NCBI GenBank assembly: GCA_048264125.1
Contig: JBLXDM010000009.1
Location: 124,001-188,000 of the forward strand
Origin: M1-B18 sp048264125
GTDB lineage: Bacteria; Bacillota; Clostridia; Peptostreptococcales; Natronincolaceae
Direction: 5' to 3'
DNA length: 64,000 nucleotides
The notes under the pieces were generated by a model. The model was not told the origin of the DNA and did not search any database. It saw only the letters and a list, made by a program, of their open reading frames with translations. Numbering within the stretch: the first letter of the stretch is position 1; each line of letters starts with the position of its first letter. The translations under genes and the position numbers were made by a program. Shown in pieces: positions 44,598 to 53,711 of the stretch.

Positions 44598-46469
44598 TTA
44601 TTCTAAATCCGTTGTGAAAAGCTTAAATATTTCCTCTGCATCCCTAGTGGAGCTTATTAGCTTTACATGCTCCTCATCCTCAAGGGCTGTTGCAATATTT
44701 GACAAAATAGATAGATGCTCATTTCCGACACCTGCGATTCCTATAACCAGGTAGGCAGTTTCTTCACCAAAGGCTACGCCATCTGGAAATTGCAGCACCA
44801 CCATTCCGGATTTTTTAATGTTATTCTTTGCCTTACCAACGCCATGCGGTATTGCTACGCCACTGCCAATATAGGTGCTGAGCTGCTCCTCTCTTTCCAG
44901 CATTGCAGTTATATATTCCGCCTCTACATAGCCTCCCTTAAACAGTAGCTCACCGGCCATTTTGATGGCGGATTCCTTGTCAACACTCCTCAAGCCAAGC
45001 TTTATATTTGATTTCCTAAGGATTGTATTCGTCTCGGTCTCATCATTAGCCGCAAGCGCCTCCGGAGCCTTAGCTCCCTTTAACCTTAATACCAGCTCCT
45101 CCAGCTTTGGATCATTGAAATAGTCGCTTATTGAAACATGCTCTGCATTTTTTGCTATTGACTTGGCTCTACTGGTCAATCCGTGATGGGTTATAACCAG
45201 CTCTGCATTCACAGGTATTTCGTCTACTGAGGTATTTACCACCTGAATATCGATGCCAGCATTCTTCAGCCTGTTCCTCAGATTGGTGGCTGCCATAGCA
45301 CTGGAGCCCATCCCTGCATCACAAGCAAAAATAATTTTCCTTATATTTAAATCTGCCTTTGTTCCCTTAAGCTCTGCCACTCTTCCCTTTGCTTCTTCAA
45401 GGGCATCGTCTGCCATCTTGCTGCTGCTTCTCTTAATAAAGTAGGCACTTACAAGGAAGCTGACTGCTGTTGATACCAACACACCTGCTATTACTGCAAA
45501 ATGTCCTCCCCTTGCGGTCATTGCCAGCAATGCAAATATGCTTCCTGGTGATGGTGTTGCCACTAGGCCTGCCCCCAGTATACTAAAGGTCAGCACGCCT
45601 GATGCTCCCCCGGCTATTACCGCCAGGATTAATGCTGGATTCATCAATACATATGGGAAATAAATCTCATGTATTCCACCCAGGAAGTGGATTATTACCG
45701 CTCCCGGTGCAGATTCCTTTATTGAACCCTTTGCAAACACCCAGTAGCCTAGTAGTATACCAAGTCCGGGACCGGGGTTTGTTTCCACAAGGAAGAATAT
45801 GGACTTCCCAATTTCCTCTACTCCCTGTACTCCCAATGGCCCCAATACCCCATGGTTCATGGCATTATTTAAGAATAGTATCTTGCCTGGCTCTACAAAT
45901 AATGATACCAATGGAAGCAGGCCTGCATTTACTATGGTTTCAACGCCAGTCTTTAATACATTGTTAAGCGTCAGCACCACAGGTCCAATTGCCAAATAGG
46001 CCAGTAAAGCCATCAGCGCCCCCACTATTCCGGCTGTAAAATTGTTTACCAGCATTTCAAAGCCTGCGGGAATTTTCCCCTCTAAAGACTCATCCAGCTT
46101 TTTAATTACAAGGCCCCCTAAAGGTCCCATTATCATAGCACCTATAAACATCGGTACATCGGCACCAACTATAACCCCCATGGTTGCCACTGCACCTACA
46201 ACCCCACCTCTGGTGCCACCTACATTTTTACCACCTGTATAGCCTATCAATAATGGCAATAGATAGGTGATCATCGGCCCAACCATAGTAGAAAGCCTTT
46301 CATTGGGAACCCAGCCGGTTGGGATAAATAATGCGGTTATTAGTCCCCATGCTATAAAGGCTCCAATATTGGGCATTACCATGGCGCTTAAAACCCGTCC
46401 GAATTTTTGTATATCCTGCCTTATATCCTTTTTTGAGCTATCCTCTTTATAATTCACAATATCACTCAT
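44598..46469 (-). CDS. Mannitol-type PTS permease, EIICBA fusion
   Basis: The protein has 623 residues. A membrane IIC domain (about 15-345, with GGKNVGGTRGG, IHFLGGIHEIYFPYVLMNP) is followed by IIB (Cys in FACDAGMGSSAMA, near 390) and IIA (His in GVAIPHGVGK, near 545). Imported hexitol leaves as a 1-phosphate. The IIC and IIB parts are close to identical with those of the second permease at 48687, which lacks IIA. I chose the ATG at 46469 for its AGGAG eight bases upstream. It overlaps the regulator gene by eight bases. Confidence 0.95.
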   Translation of the reverse strand: MSDIVNYKEDSSKKDIRQDIQKFGRVLSAMVMPNIGAFIAWGLITALFIPTGWVPNERLSTMVGPMITYLLPLLIGYTGGKNVGGTRGGVVGAVATMGVIVGADVPMFIGAMIMGPLGGLVIKKLDESLEGKIPAGFEMLVNNFTAGIVGALMALLAYLAIGPVVLTLNNVLKTGVETIVNAGLLPLVSLFVEPGKILFLNNAMNHGVLGPLGVQGVEEIGKSIFFLVETNPGPGLGILLGYWVFAKGSIKESAPGAVIIHFLGGIHEIYFPYVLMNPALILAVIAGGASGVLTFSILGAGLVATPSPGSIFALLAMTARGGHFAVIAGVLVSTAVSFLVSAYFIKRSSSKMADDALEEAKGRVAELKGTKADLNIRKIIFACDAGMGSSAMAATNLRNRLKNAGIDIQVVNTSVDEIPVNAELVITHHGLTSRAKSIAKNAEHVSISDYFNDPKLEELVLRLKGAKAPEALAANDETETNTILRKSNIKLGLRSVDKESAIKMAGELLFKGGYVEAEYITAMLEREEQLSTYIGSGVAIPHGVGKAKNNIKKSGMVVLQFPDGVAFGEETAYLVIGIAGVGNEHLSILSNIATALEDEEHVKLISSTRDAEEIFKLFTTDLE

Positions 46470-48600
46470 GTAGATCTCTCCTGTCATCGCTTTTATATTT
46501 ATAAAAATCATTTAAATGGTTGCTAATAGCCATATGGGCCTCTTCCCTAGAAGCTTCCCTTAAGGCTTTTAGAAATCCGGGCTCTTCAATTATCATCTTA
46601 CTTACCTCACTGATTACCTCAATATGTGTCTGCGGAGAATTCTCCGGTGCCAGCATTATTAACGCCAGCTTTATTTTCTCCCTCGCGCCGCCACTGTTTA
46701 GATAATCTATAGGCTCCTCCAATCTTAGGGCTCCAAAGTAAAGCTCCTCAACGCTGCTGCTTCTGCAATGAAGAAGGCTTATTTCCTTGCCGGATAAATA
46801 GGTACCGCCCTTTTCCTCTCTTCTCAGCAAATCCTCCTTCAGCTGCAGCTGTTGTGCTTCCTCCGCCAGCAGCCTGCTGGATACTTCGCCTATCAGTGCT
46901 TCAATGCTATCGGCAGCCACAGTGTACAGAAAGAAATTGTCCAGTACCTGTATGATACCCTGGCTGTAGCTGTTCATTTGGATTAGCTTCTCCTTTAGGC
47001 TCAGCTTTGGTCTTCTAATTGTGGACTCTTCAGAGCCCTTGAAGCGCAGCTCCTCCAGCAATTTATTTATTCTTCCTCTGTCTTCTTTGGAAAGCAACGG
47101 ATTCACCGTTATGACAGGAAACTCGCCGATTTCAATTGGTATGGTGGATATGATAAAATCTATTCCCTCCTGCTTCAGCCAGCTCTCCTCAACATGAATT
47201 GTGGATATGACGTCTACGATTTGAATAGTGTCGTATTCCTTCTCTATGCGGGTTGCCAGCAGCCTAGAGGTACCTATGCCACTGGGACAAGCCACTGCAA
47301 TCCGATACCTTCTTTGGGGAATAAATTCCTTCTTTTCAATAACCGCCCCCAGATGCATTGCAATATATGCAATTTCTGACTCCGGCAGCCTTAGACCTAA
47401 ATATTCCTCCAGACCCTTAACGCTTTTGGTGGTTATCTCCAGCAGTTGGGGATATTGGAGCTTTATTTCCTCCAGCAGTGGATTTCTTATGTCCATCCCC
47501 AGCTTTAGGCGTTTAATTGCCGGCTCCAGATGATTGATAAGCCCCATAAAAAGCCTTTGATTATTTCCGATAAAGGTTCCTGCTTCTGCCTCTGCAGTCT
47601 TAATTATTTCCCTCACCAGCTTAACAAGCTCAAAATTACCTATTTCCTTTCCTTCCTCCCTTAATACATTGCCACGATTCTTTGAACCCATCAGATGCAT
47701 GGTGATATAGCCTACCTCATCCTCTAAAATTTCTATATTAAAATGATTCGATATATTATTGGCCAGAGCCTTTGCAATTTCAAATTCTGTACTGTTCCTC
47801 AGCTCCTTCAAAAACCCCTGATCTATCATTATTTTTTCGTTGTTCTTAATCCTCTTAATAGCTAAAGCCAAATGTACAATTAGTCCCACATAGGCACTAT
47901 CCGCCAGCTTATAGCCCATTTCCTCCTCCGCCTTATAGATAAGCTCCTCCAGCCTTCTTATGGATTCCTTGTCTATTAGGTTTAAAAGTCTATTCCTTGT
48001 TTTAATCTCAATACCCCCGGCTGTCTCCGGCGACTTTGTAATCTTCTCCTGCACCAGATTCAACAGCTGCTTTTCCTCTACATTCTCGTAAATCAAATTT
48101 ACGATTGCCCTTCTTTTATGCTTTTCTCTGCCATCGATATATACTCCCAGTCCTGGCTTCCTTACCAAATTTAAATTAAAGGCGTTTAACCACTCCTCCA
48201 GCTTATCTAGGTCATTGCTTATGGTGCCCTCTGATACCTTCAGTATCCTAGTCAGGCTGTAAAGCTTAATAGGTTCATTGTTTTGCAATAGCTCACCGGC
48301 AATAATGGTATGCCTTTCATTTGGAGTAAAGACCCTTTCAGTCCCCTCCGATTCAATAATACTCAACAATTTTTCCTTTTCCTCAAGGGTGGAGGTCAGG
48401 CGTATTCCGACCCCAGTCTTGGTATCCAGCTGCAGCCCATTTACCCTTAATAGCTCTCCTATCTCCTCCAGCTCCCGCAGTATCGTTCTGGAGCTTACTC
48501 CGATATCCTCGGCAATTTTTCCAATAGTAATATAATCATCCTCACTACAGAGCCTGTTCAGTATATCCTTTTTTCTAGTGGTTATTTTAATCTTCTTCAT
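46462..48600 (-). CDS. mtlR: PRD-containing PTS operon activator, MtlR/LicR type
   Basis: The protein has 712 residues. Helix-turn-helix domains (about 1-160) bind DNA, with the first recognition helix in IGVSSRTILRELEEI. Two PRD domains follow (about 190-405, with conserved His phospho-sites), then a Gat/Mtl-type EIIB-like domain (ACPSGIGTSRLLATRI, Cys) and an EIIA-like domain (SLLHCRS). It is activated by HPr phosphorylation and inhibited by the permease. The ATG at 48600 follows GGGGGAATTTT. It sits between two copies of the permease. Confidence 0.93.
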   Translation of the reverse strand: MKKIKITTRKKDILNRLCSEDDYITIGKIAEDIGVSSRTILRELEEIGELLRVNGLQLDTKTGVGIRLTSTLEEKEKLLSIIESEGTERVFTPNERHTIIAGELLQNNEPIKLYSLTRILKVSEGTISNDLDKLEEWLNAFNLNLVRKPGLGVYIDGREKHKRRAIVNLIYENVEEKQLLNLVQEKITKSPETAGGIEIKTRNRLLNLIDKESIRRLEELIYKAEEEMGYKLADSAYVGLIVHLALAIKRIKNNEKIMIDQGFLKELRNSTEFEIAKALANNISNHFNIEILEDEVGYITMHLMGSKNRGNVLREEGKEIGNFELVKLVREIIKTAEAEAGTFIGNNQRLFMGLINHLEPAIKRLKLGMDIRNPLLEEIKLQYPQLLEITTKSVKGLEEYLGLRLPESEIAYIAMHLGAVIEKKEFIPQRRYRIAVACPSGIGTSRLLATRIEKEYDTIQIVDVISTIHVEESWLKQEGIDFIISTIPIEIGEFPVITVNPLLSKEDRGRINKLLEELRFKGSEESTIRRPKLSLKEKLIQMNSYSQGIIQVLDNFFLYTVAADSIEALIGEVSSRLLAEEAQQLQLKEDLLRREEKGGTYLSGKEISLLHCRSSSVEELYFGALRLEEPIDYLNSGGAREKIKLALIMLAPENSPQTHIEVISEVSKMIIEEPGFLKALREASREEAHMAISNHLNDFYKYKSDDRRDLHE

Positions 48601-48647
48601 AAAATTCCCCCATTTTCCTGCTTTCTCCAATAGTGAAAGTAATGTAT

Positions 48648-48681
48648 CAAGAACAGTGGAATTAAAATTCCACTGTTCTTG
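48648..48681 (-). other. Strong intercistronic hairpin between mtlA and mtlR
   Basis: A perfect 16-bp stem (CAAGAACAGTGGAATT with its complement) and a 2-base loop begin 6 bases after the permease stop. The minus-strand continuation is TGATACATT, which is not a T run, so it is more likely a processing or stability element that lowers mtlR relative to mtlA than a full terminator. Confidence 0.7.
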
Positions 48682-48686
48682 CATTA

Positions 48687-50093
48687 TTAGGACAATCTAT
48701 TTACCAATTCATCTAATTCAGGTGCATTCATAAAATTCTTTATAGAAACATGCTCTGCATTAGGTGCCTTGCTTTTTGCTCTGTCGCTTAAGCTTTCATG
48801 CGTTACTACTATTTCGGCATTAGCAGGTATATCCTCTATAGCGCTATTTACTACAGTTATATTTAGCCCTGCCTTCTTAAGCTTATTCCTAAGATTAGTG
48901 GCTGCCATTGCACTGGAGCCCATGCCTGCATCGCAAGCGATTACTATTTTGCTTACATTAGCCATTACAGCTACGCCAGATTTCTTACCCTTAAGCTCTG
49001 CAACTCTTTCCTTGGCATCATCAAGGGCACCGTCTGCCATTTTGCTGCTGCTTCTCTTAATAAAGTAAGCACTTACAAGGAAGCTGACTGCTGTTGATAC
49101 CAGAACACCGGCTATTACTGCAAAATGTCCTCCCCTTGCTGTCATAGCCAATAGGGCAAATATGCTTCCAGGGGATGGTGTTGCCACTAGGCCTGCCCCC
49201 AGTATACTAAAGGTCAGTACCCCTGATGCTCCACCGGCGATTACCGCTAGGATTAAGACTGGATTCATCAATACATATGGGAAATAAATCTCATGTATAC
49301 CACCTAGGAAGTGGATTATTACCGCTCCAGGTGCTGATTCCTTTATTGAACCCTTTGCAAACAGCCAGTAGCCTAATAGTATGCCAAGTCCGGGACCAGG
49401 GTTTGTTTCCACAAGGAAGAATATGGACTTTCCTATTTCCTCTACACCCTGAACTCCTAAAGGCCCCAATACGCCATGGTTCATTGCATTATTTAAGAAT
49501 AATATTTTGCCCGGTTCTACAAATAACGATACCAATGGAAGTAAGCCAGCATTTACTATTGCCTCAACACCAGTTTTTAATACAGTATTCAAGCCTAGTA
49601 CAACAGGCCCAATAGCCAGATATGCCAATAATGCTACTATAGCTCCTAGAATACCAGCTGAGAAATTGCTTACCAGCATCTCAAAGCCTGCAGGGATTTT
49701 CCCTTCAAAGGCTTCATCCAGCTTTTTGATAGCTAGACCCCCCAAAGGACCCATTATCATGGCACCTATAAACATTGGAACATCGGCACCGACAATAACA
49801 CCCATGGTTGCCACTGCTCCTACAACCCCACCTCTTGTACCACCTACATTTTTACCGCCGGTATAGCCTATTAATAATGGCAATAAATAAGTAATCATCG
49901 GCCCAACCAACGTGGAAAGGTTTTCATTAGGAACCCAACCGGTTGGAATAAATAATGCTGTTATTAGACCCCATGCTATAAAGGCTCCAATATTGGGCAT
50001 TACCATGCCGCTTAAAACACGTCCAAACTTCTGTATTCTCTCCTGGGCATTACTCTGCGGTCTGACAGGTGCACTTGCACTTGAGTTTGACAT
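48687..50093 (-). CDS. mtlA: Mannitol-type PTS permease, EIICB without IIA
   Basis: The protein has 468 residues. The IIC membrane domain (about 18-350) and the IIB domain (Cys in IACDAGMGSSAMA, near 395) match the EIICBA protein at 44598 almost residue for residue; the IIA domain is absent. It must borrow phosphate from a IIA domain, presumably the one in the other permease. Being the first gene of the operon, behind a strong promoter, it should be the more abundant form. Confidence 0.95.
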   Translation of the reverse strand: MSNSSASAPVRPQSNAQERIQKFGRVLSGMVMPNIGAFIAWGLITALFIPTGWVPNENLSTLVGPMITYLLPLLIGYTGGKNVGGTRGGVVGAVATMGVIVGADVPMFIGAMIMGPLGGLAIKKLDEAFEGKIPAGFEMLVSNFSAGILGAIVALLAYLAIGPVVLGLNTVLKTGVEAIVNAGLLPLVSLFVEPGKILFLNNAMNHGVLGPLGVQGVEEIGKSIFFLVETNPGPGLGILLGYWLFAKGSIKESAPGAVIIHFLGGIHEIYFPYVLMNPVLILAVIAGGASGVLTFSILGAGLVATPSPGSIFALLAMTARGGHFAVIAGVLVSTAVSFLVSAYFIKRSSSKMADGALDDAKERVAELKGKKSGVAVMANVSKIVIACDAGMGSSAMAATNLRNKLKKAGLNITVVNSAIEDIPANAEIVVTHESLSDRAKSKAPNAEHVSIKNFMNAPELDELVNRLS

Positions 50094-50173
50094 TAATATA
50101 ACCCCCTTATTTAATCATGACATAATTAAATAGCGACATCTCTGCAGAAATGTTTTAAATATTCTCACTATTT

Positions 50174-50202
50174 ATTATATATTAGAAAATACGACCTTTC
50201 AA
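50174..50202 (-). promoter_or_regulatory. Promoter of the mtl-pts operon
   Basis: -35 TTGAAA (50197-50202) and -10 TATAAT (50174-50179) are 17 bases apart. The 70-base leader before the ribosome site AGGGGG contains no obvious second structure, and no clear cre site was seen. Confidence 0.8.
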
Positions 50203-50253
50203 TTCAAAGATAAGGCCATGAAGTCCATAAGTGATGCTGACAAAATTGAGTAT

Positions 50254-50290
50254 GTGTCAAGGGGACGGTTCTCCTGACACCTTTTTTCCC
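50254..50290 (+). repeat. GGGGACGGTTCT-core hairpin, left of the AraC-methyltransferase gene
   Basis: GTGTCA and TGACAC (50254-50259 with 50275-50280) pair around AGGGGACGGTTCTCC, followed by CTTTTTT. It is in the same orientation as the copy at 51702, so the two bracket the gene as direct repeats. It may also act as a plus-strand terminator. Confidence 0.75.
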
Positions 50291-50379
50291 TTCAAGATAC
50301 TGGGAAATCTCCTTGCAGGAGTTTTCCGTATGGCTTGCGAATTCATAATTTCTCACTTTGTTGCAGTAAAGATATGTGC

Positions 50380-50385
50380 TATACT
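50380..50385 (+). promoter_or_regulatory. Candidate promoter of the AraC-methyltransferase gene
   Basis: TATACT with TGC directly before it makes an extended -10. The -35 (TTTGTT, 17 bases upstream) is weak. The leader that would follow contains a terminator-like hairpin. Confidence 0.45.
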
Positions 50386-50448
50386 GAATATGGTAAATAA
50401 TGTATTGTTAGGTCCTGTTTTTCAGGAGAATAAATATCATATAATCTC

Positions 50449-50488
50449 CATTGCATTAAAATACACCTAATGCAATGATCCTTTTTTT
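50449..50488 (+). terminator. Terminator-like hairpin upstream of the AraC-methyltransferase gene
   Basis: CATTGCATTA and TAATGCAATG (10 bp, 9-base loop) are followed by ATCCTTTTTTT. It ends 34 bases before the gene's start and lies after the candidate promoter, so attenuation of the downstream gene is possible. A short open frame (about 26 codons from 50390) runs through it without a ribosome site. Confidence 0.7.
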
Positions 50489-50522
50489 GATTCTTGATAT
50501 AGTTGTTACAGGAGGTGAGGTT

Positions 50523-51731
50523 ATGGATTGGCAGAAGTGCATGAACCAAGCACTTGATTATATTGAAAATAATCTATCTTGTGATATTGATTATTGTATA
50601 GCGGCAAAGATCATGAACTGTTCGGAGTGGGAATTTCGCCGAATTTTTTCTTTCTTTGCTCAAATTCCATTATCCGAATATATTCGTCGCAGGCGACTAA
50701 CTATGGCTGCAATAGATATTAAAAAAGGCGAAAAAATAATTGATGTTGCTATACGCTATGGTTATGATTCTCAATCAGCTTTTTCAAGAGCATTCAGTCG
50801 ATTGCACGGAATAGCGCCATCCTTGGCTCGAGATGAGGGGGCAACGCTGAAAATATTTCCACGCCTGACCTTCAAAATGATATTAATGGAGGGAAACGGT
50901 ATGGAAAAGAATATTGGTGGCAGAACGAATATTATAGGCGCTGGAGAAGTTGGTTGTGCTATTTCGGTTGAAGAGGACATGAACAACATTCATAAAATGA
51001 ACAGATCTTTTTGGGACACTAAAGGAAATGAAGTTATCGGTACAACTGCGCTTCCTTTGTATGGGGCATTTGTTTCGGAAGAAAAATGCCATCTTTTTGG
51101 TGATGTGTCAGGGAAAAGGCTATTGGAAATAGGTTGCGGAACTGGTCATTCTCTACAATATCATGGTGACCGCAAAGCTTCTGAGCTATGGGGTATCGAT
51201 ATTTCTGAAAAACAAATAGAAAAGGCTAAGCAGTATTTATCATCGTGTGGTTTTTCGGCAAAATTGATCTGTTCTCCTATGGAAGAAGACTGTGGAATAC
51301 CAGTGGATTATTTCGACTATGTTTATTCAATTTATGGTATAGGTTGGGCTACTGATCTTGAGGGTACTTTTTGCCGAATTGCTTCTTACCTTAAAAAAGA
51401 TGGTGTATTTATTTTCAGTTGGTCTCACCCAATACACAAATGCGTTGCTGTCGAAAATGATTCGCTTTCTTTTAAAAAATGTTATTTTGATGAGTCTTGG
51501 TATTCAGTATCTCTTGATGGAGGCGCAATATCCTTATCGGATCGCAAACTATCAACTTATATCAATGCATTAACAAAGGCAGGATTTGCCATTGACGAAA
51601 TGATTGAAGAATCTGACGATGAGATTATTCAATCAAATAAGGACAGTGATTTTGCTAAAAAAGCCAAAATGCTTCCTGTAACATTTGTAATCAAAGCAAA
51701 GAAAAAGGTGTCAGGGGGACGGTTCTCTTGA
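50523..51731 (+). CDS. Fusion of AraC-type DNA-binding domain and SAM-dependent methyltransferase
   Basis: The protein has 402 residues. The N-terminal 105 contain two AraC helix-turn-helices (IAAKIMNCSEWEFRRIFSFF and VAIRYGYDSQSAFSRAFSRLHG). A linker follows, then a class I methyltransferase domain with the SAM loop LLEIGCGTGHSLQ (near 195), an acidic strand GIDISEKQ and FDYVYSIYGIG. The methyl acceptor is unknown. AGGAGG lies eight bases before the ATG. Codon use and the plus-strand position differ from its neighbours, and two direct repeats flank it, so recent acquisition is likely. Its last residues (SGGRFS) are encoded by the right repeat. Confidence 0.88.
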   Translation: MDWQKCMNQALDYIENNLSCDIDYCIAAKIMNCSEWEFRRIFSFFAQIPLSEYIRRRRLTMAAIDIKKGEKIIDVAIRYGYDSQSAFSRAFSRLHGIAPSLARDEGATLKIFPRLTFKMILMEGNGMEKNIGGRTNIIGAGEVGCAISVEEDMNNIHKMNRSFWDTKGNEVIGTTALPLYGAFVSEEKCHLFGDVSGKRLLEIGCGTGHSLQYHGDRKASELWGIDISEKQIEKAKQYLSSCGFSAKLICSPMEEDCGIPVDYFDYVYSIYGIGWATDLEGTFCRIASYLKKDGVFIFSWSHPIHKCVAVENDSLSFKKCYFDESWYSVSLDGGAISLSDRKLSTYINALTKAGFAIDEMIEESDDEIIQSNKDSDFAKKAKMLPVTFVIKAKKKVSGGRFS

Positions 51732-51744
51732 CACCTTTTTTTCC
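51702..51744 (+). repeat. GGGGACGGTTCT-core hairpin overlapping the gene end
   Basis: AAAAAGGTGTCA (51702-51713) and its complement (51729-51740) make a 12-bp stem around the core, followed by TTT. The stop codon of the methyltransferase fusion (51729-51731) lies inside the right arm, so the repeat both ends the coding frame and provides a terminator. Confidence 0.85.
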
Positions 51745-51835
51745 TAGAAGCAGAACGCAATGTATGTATAACCTTATCTTCCGCTGGTGGTTCCCATAAA
51801 TGAACTCTGGGTTGAAGCTATCACTTATGTGCAAT

Positions 51836-51866
51836 CAAAAAAGGAGACTAGAATTCGTCTCCTTAG
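51836..51866 (-). terminator. Terminator of the murF-ddl two-component operon
   Basis: AAGGAGAC and GTCTCCTT pair around 8 bases. On the minus strand TTTTTT follows. It lies about 60 bases after the kinase stop, beyond the repeat at 51892. Confidence 0.8.
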
Positions 51867-51891
51867 ATTTGATTACCTTTGTGAGTCAGGA

Positions 51892-51926
51892 GTAGGTGAC
51901 AAGAGAACCGCCCCCTTGTCACCTAC
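51892..51926 (-). repeat. GGGG-GGTTCT hairpin, reversed copy at the kinase stop
   Basis: GTAGGTGACAAG (51892-51903) and its complement (51915-51926) make a 12-bp stem. The loop reads GGGGGCGGTTCT on the minus strand, one base off the usual core. The kinase TAG stop lies in the right arm. Confidence 0.8.
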
Positions 51927-53005
51927 ATTGATACTTTGAAGGTGGTTTTTTCGTGGTCGCTGTAGGCTGTGATTTGCCCCTTGTGAAGCTCCAGGATATT
52001 CTTTGCTATTGCCAGCCCCAGTCCAGTGCCTCCTTGCTCCTCTGAACGGGATTTTTCAACCTTGTAGAAGCGTTCAAATATAAAGGGCAAATCCACTGCT
52101 GGTATTGGCTCGCCAAAGTTGGTGAAGCTCACAACTGCTTTGTCCTCCAGCTTAATCTGAATATCCAGATACTTGCCTTCACTTCCATAGCGGATGGCAT
52201 TCATCATCAGATTTTCAAATACCCTCACCAGCATATGCCCGTCGGCCTCTATAAAAATTTCTCTATCCTTGACCTCCAGCCGACATTCCATCCCTGTCTC
52301 CTCCAGCATGGGCACAAAATCCTCCACCAGCTGCTCTATCAGCTCCACTAGATTTATGGATTGCATGTTCAGCCTTATACCGCCATAGCTGACCCTGGTA
52401 TACTCAAATAGCTCCTCAACCAGATTTTTCATGCGCTGAGCCTTGGCGTAGGCGATATCGGCATAATGCCTCAGAACCACTTCATCCCGATAATTATCCT
52501 TGACTATAAGCTCTAGATACCCCAGTATGGAGGTTAAGGGAGTCCGAAGATCATGAGAAACACTGGTGACCAGATCACTTTTTGCCTTCTCGGTCCTTCG
52601 TTCCTCCTCTAGAGAATTCTTAAGTCTTCCTGTCATTTGATTGATATTCTCCGCCAGTGCTCCTAATTCATCCTCACCCCGAATTCTTATCCTTTTGTCG
52701 AGATTTCCTCCGGCTATTTCCTCCAGACCTTTAGAAATTTCCTCAATATAGACAATGCTTCTCTGGCTGAAGATAAAGAAATATATCAAAAACAGCACCC
52801 CACCAACAAATACAGAAATCGGGAACACGCCTATATTTCTAGATAATAAATCCAATAGCAGCCTAAAGATAGGTATCATCCTCAGCACTGTGGCCGCAAA
52901 CATCAGCAGCAATAGCACCGTTATAAAGGCAGCAATAATGCTTAGCCCGAATACAAGCAAAATCTTCCATCGAATACTAGTCCTTGCTCTCAAATTTATA
53001 GCCAA
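51923..53005 (-). CDS. Sensor histidine kinase, VanS-like
   Basis: The protein has about 360 residues. Two membrane segments (about 15-38 and 53-73) enclose a very short external loop, then come HAMP, HisKA with the phospho-His in SHDLRTPLTSILGYL (near 150) and an ATPase domain (ENLMMNAIRYG, GGTGLGLAIAKNI). The short loop suggests sensing within the membrane, as in cell-wall antibiotic sensors. The start is a TTG inside the regulator gene; a second TTG four codons later fits the GGGGGG ribosome site as well. It should act on cell-wall precursor genes next to it. Confidence 0.93.
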   Translation of the reverse strand: MAINLRARTSIRWKILLVFGLSIIAAFITVLLLLMFAATVLRMIPIFRLLLDLLSRNIGVFPISVFVGGVLFLIYFFIFSQRSIVYIEEISKGLEEIAGGNLDKRIRIRGEDELGALAENINQMTGRLKNSLEEERRTEKAKSDLVTSVSHDLRTPLTSILGYLELIVKDNYRDEVVLRHYADIAYAKAQRMKNLVEELFEYTRVSYGGIRLNMQSINLVELIEQLVEDFVPMLEETGMECRLEVKDREIFIEADGHMLVRVFENLMMNAIRYGSEGKYLDIQIKLEDKAVVSFTNFGEPIPAVDLPFIFERFYKVEKSRSEEQGGTGLGLAIAKNILELHKGQITAYSDHEKTTFKVSM

Positions 53006-53684
53006 CCCCCCATACTGTTTTTATATAGAAGGGCTTTTTAGAATCTATCTCCATTTTTTCACGGATTTTTCGTATATGAACCCTTACAGTATTGTCAGAC
53101 TCTAAATAGTCCTCCTTCCAAACCCTTTCAAATATTTCATCCACAGTAAATACCCTTCCGCAATTTCCCGCCAGCAGCAGCAAAATATCAAATTCTATCG
53201 GAGTCAGACTGATTTCTCTGTTAAACAAAAGGACCCTATGGGTTGATTTATTTATACTCAGTCCTGCTATGCTTATTTCATCCTCATCCCTAGCTGCACT
53301 CCCCTGTGGGTTTAGCTGAATATATCTCCTCAGCTGAGATTTCACTCTGGCAATTAGCTCCAGGGGATTAAAGGGCTTCGTCAAATAATCATCTGCTCCT
53401 GTGGTGAGGCCCAGTATTTTATCTATGTCCTCAGATTTTGCGCTTACCATAAGAATAGGTATATTCTTGTCCTGTCTGATACGCCTGCAGGTCTCCAGAC
53501 CATCTATTCCCGGCATCATAATATCTAAAATAATCAGATGAAACAGGCCTTCCTTAATAAGCTCCAGCGCCGTCAGACCGTTGTTGGCCTTTATGACCTC
53601 ATAGCCGTCATTTACCAAATATATCTCCATTAAATCTGCAATTTCCCTCTCGTCCTCTACGATCAAAATCCTTTGCTTCTCCAT
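52977..53684 (-). CDS. OmpR/PhoB-type response regulator, VanR-like
   Basis: The protein has 235 residues. A receiver domain with acceptor Asp54 (IILDIMMPG) and Lys in LTKPFNPLEL is followed by a winged-helix DNA-binding domain with LTPIEFDILLLLAGN, SDNTVRVHIRKIREK and VWGVGYKF. It overlaps the kinase gene by 29 bases. Its likely targets are murF, ddl and its own operon. Confidence 0.96.
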   Translation of the reverse strand: MEKQRILIVEDEREIADLMEIYLVNDGYEVIKANNGLTALELIKEGLFHLIILDIMMPGIDGLETCRRIRQDKNIPILMVSAKSEDIDKILGLTTGADDYLTKPFNPLELIARVKSQLRRYIQLNPQGSAARDEDEISIAGLSINKSTHRVLLFNREISLTPIEFDILLLLAGNCGRVFTVDEIFERVWKEDYLESDNTVRVHIRKIREKMEIDSKKPFYIKTVWGVGYKFESKD

Positions 53685-53711
53685 ACCTACAACATCCCTC
53701 TTTACATTTTT

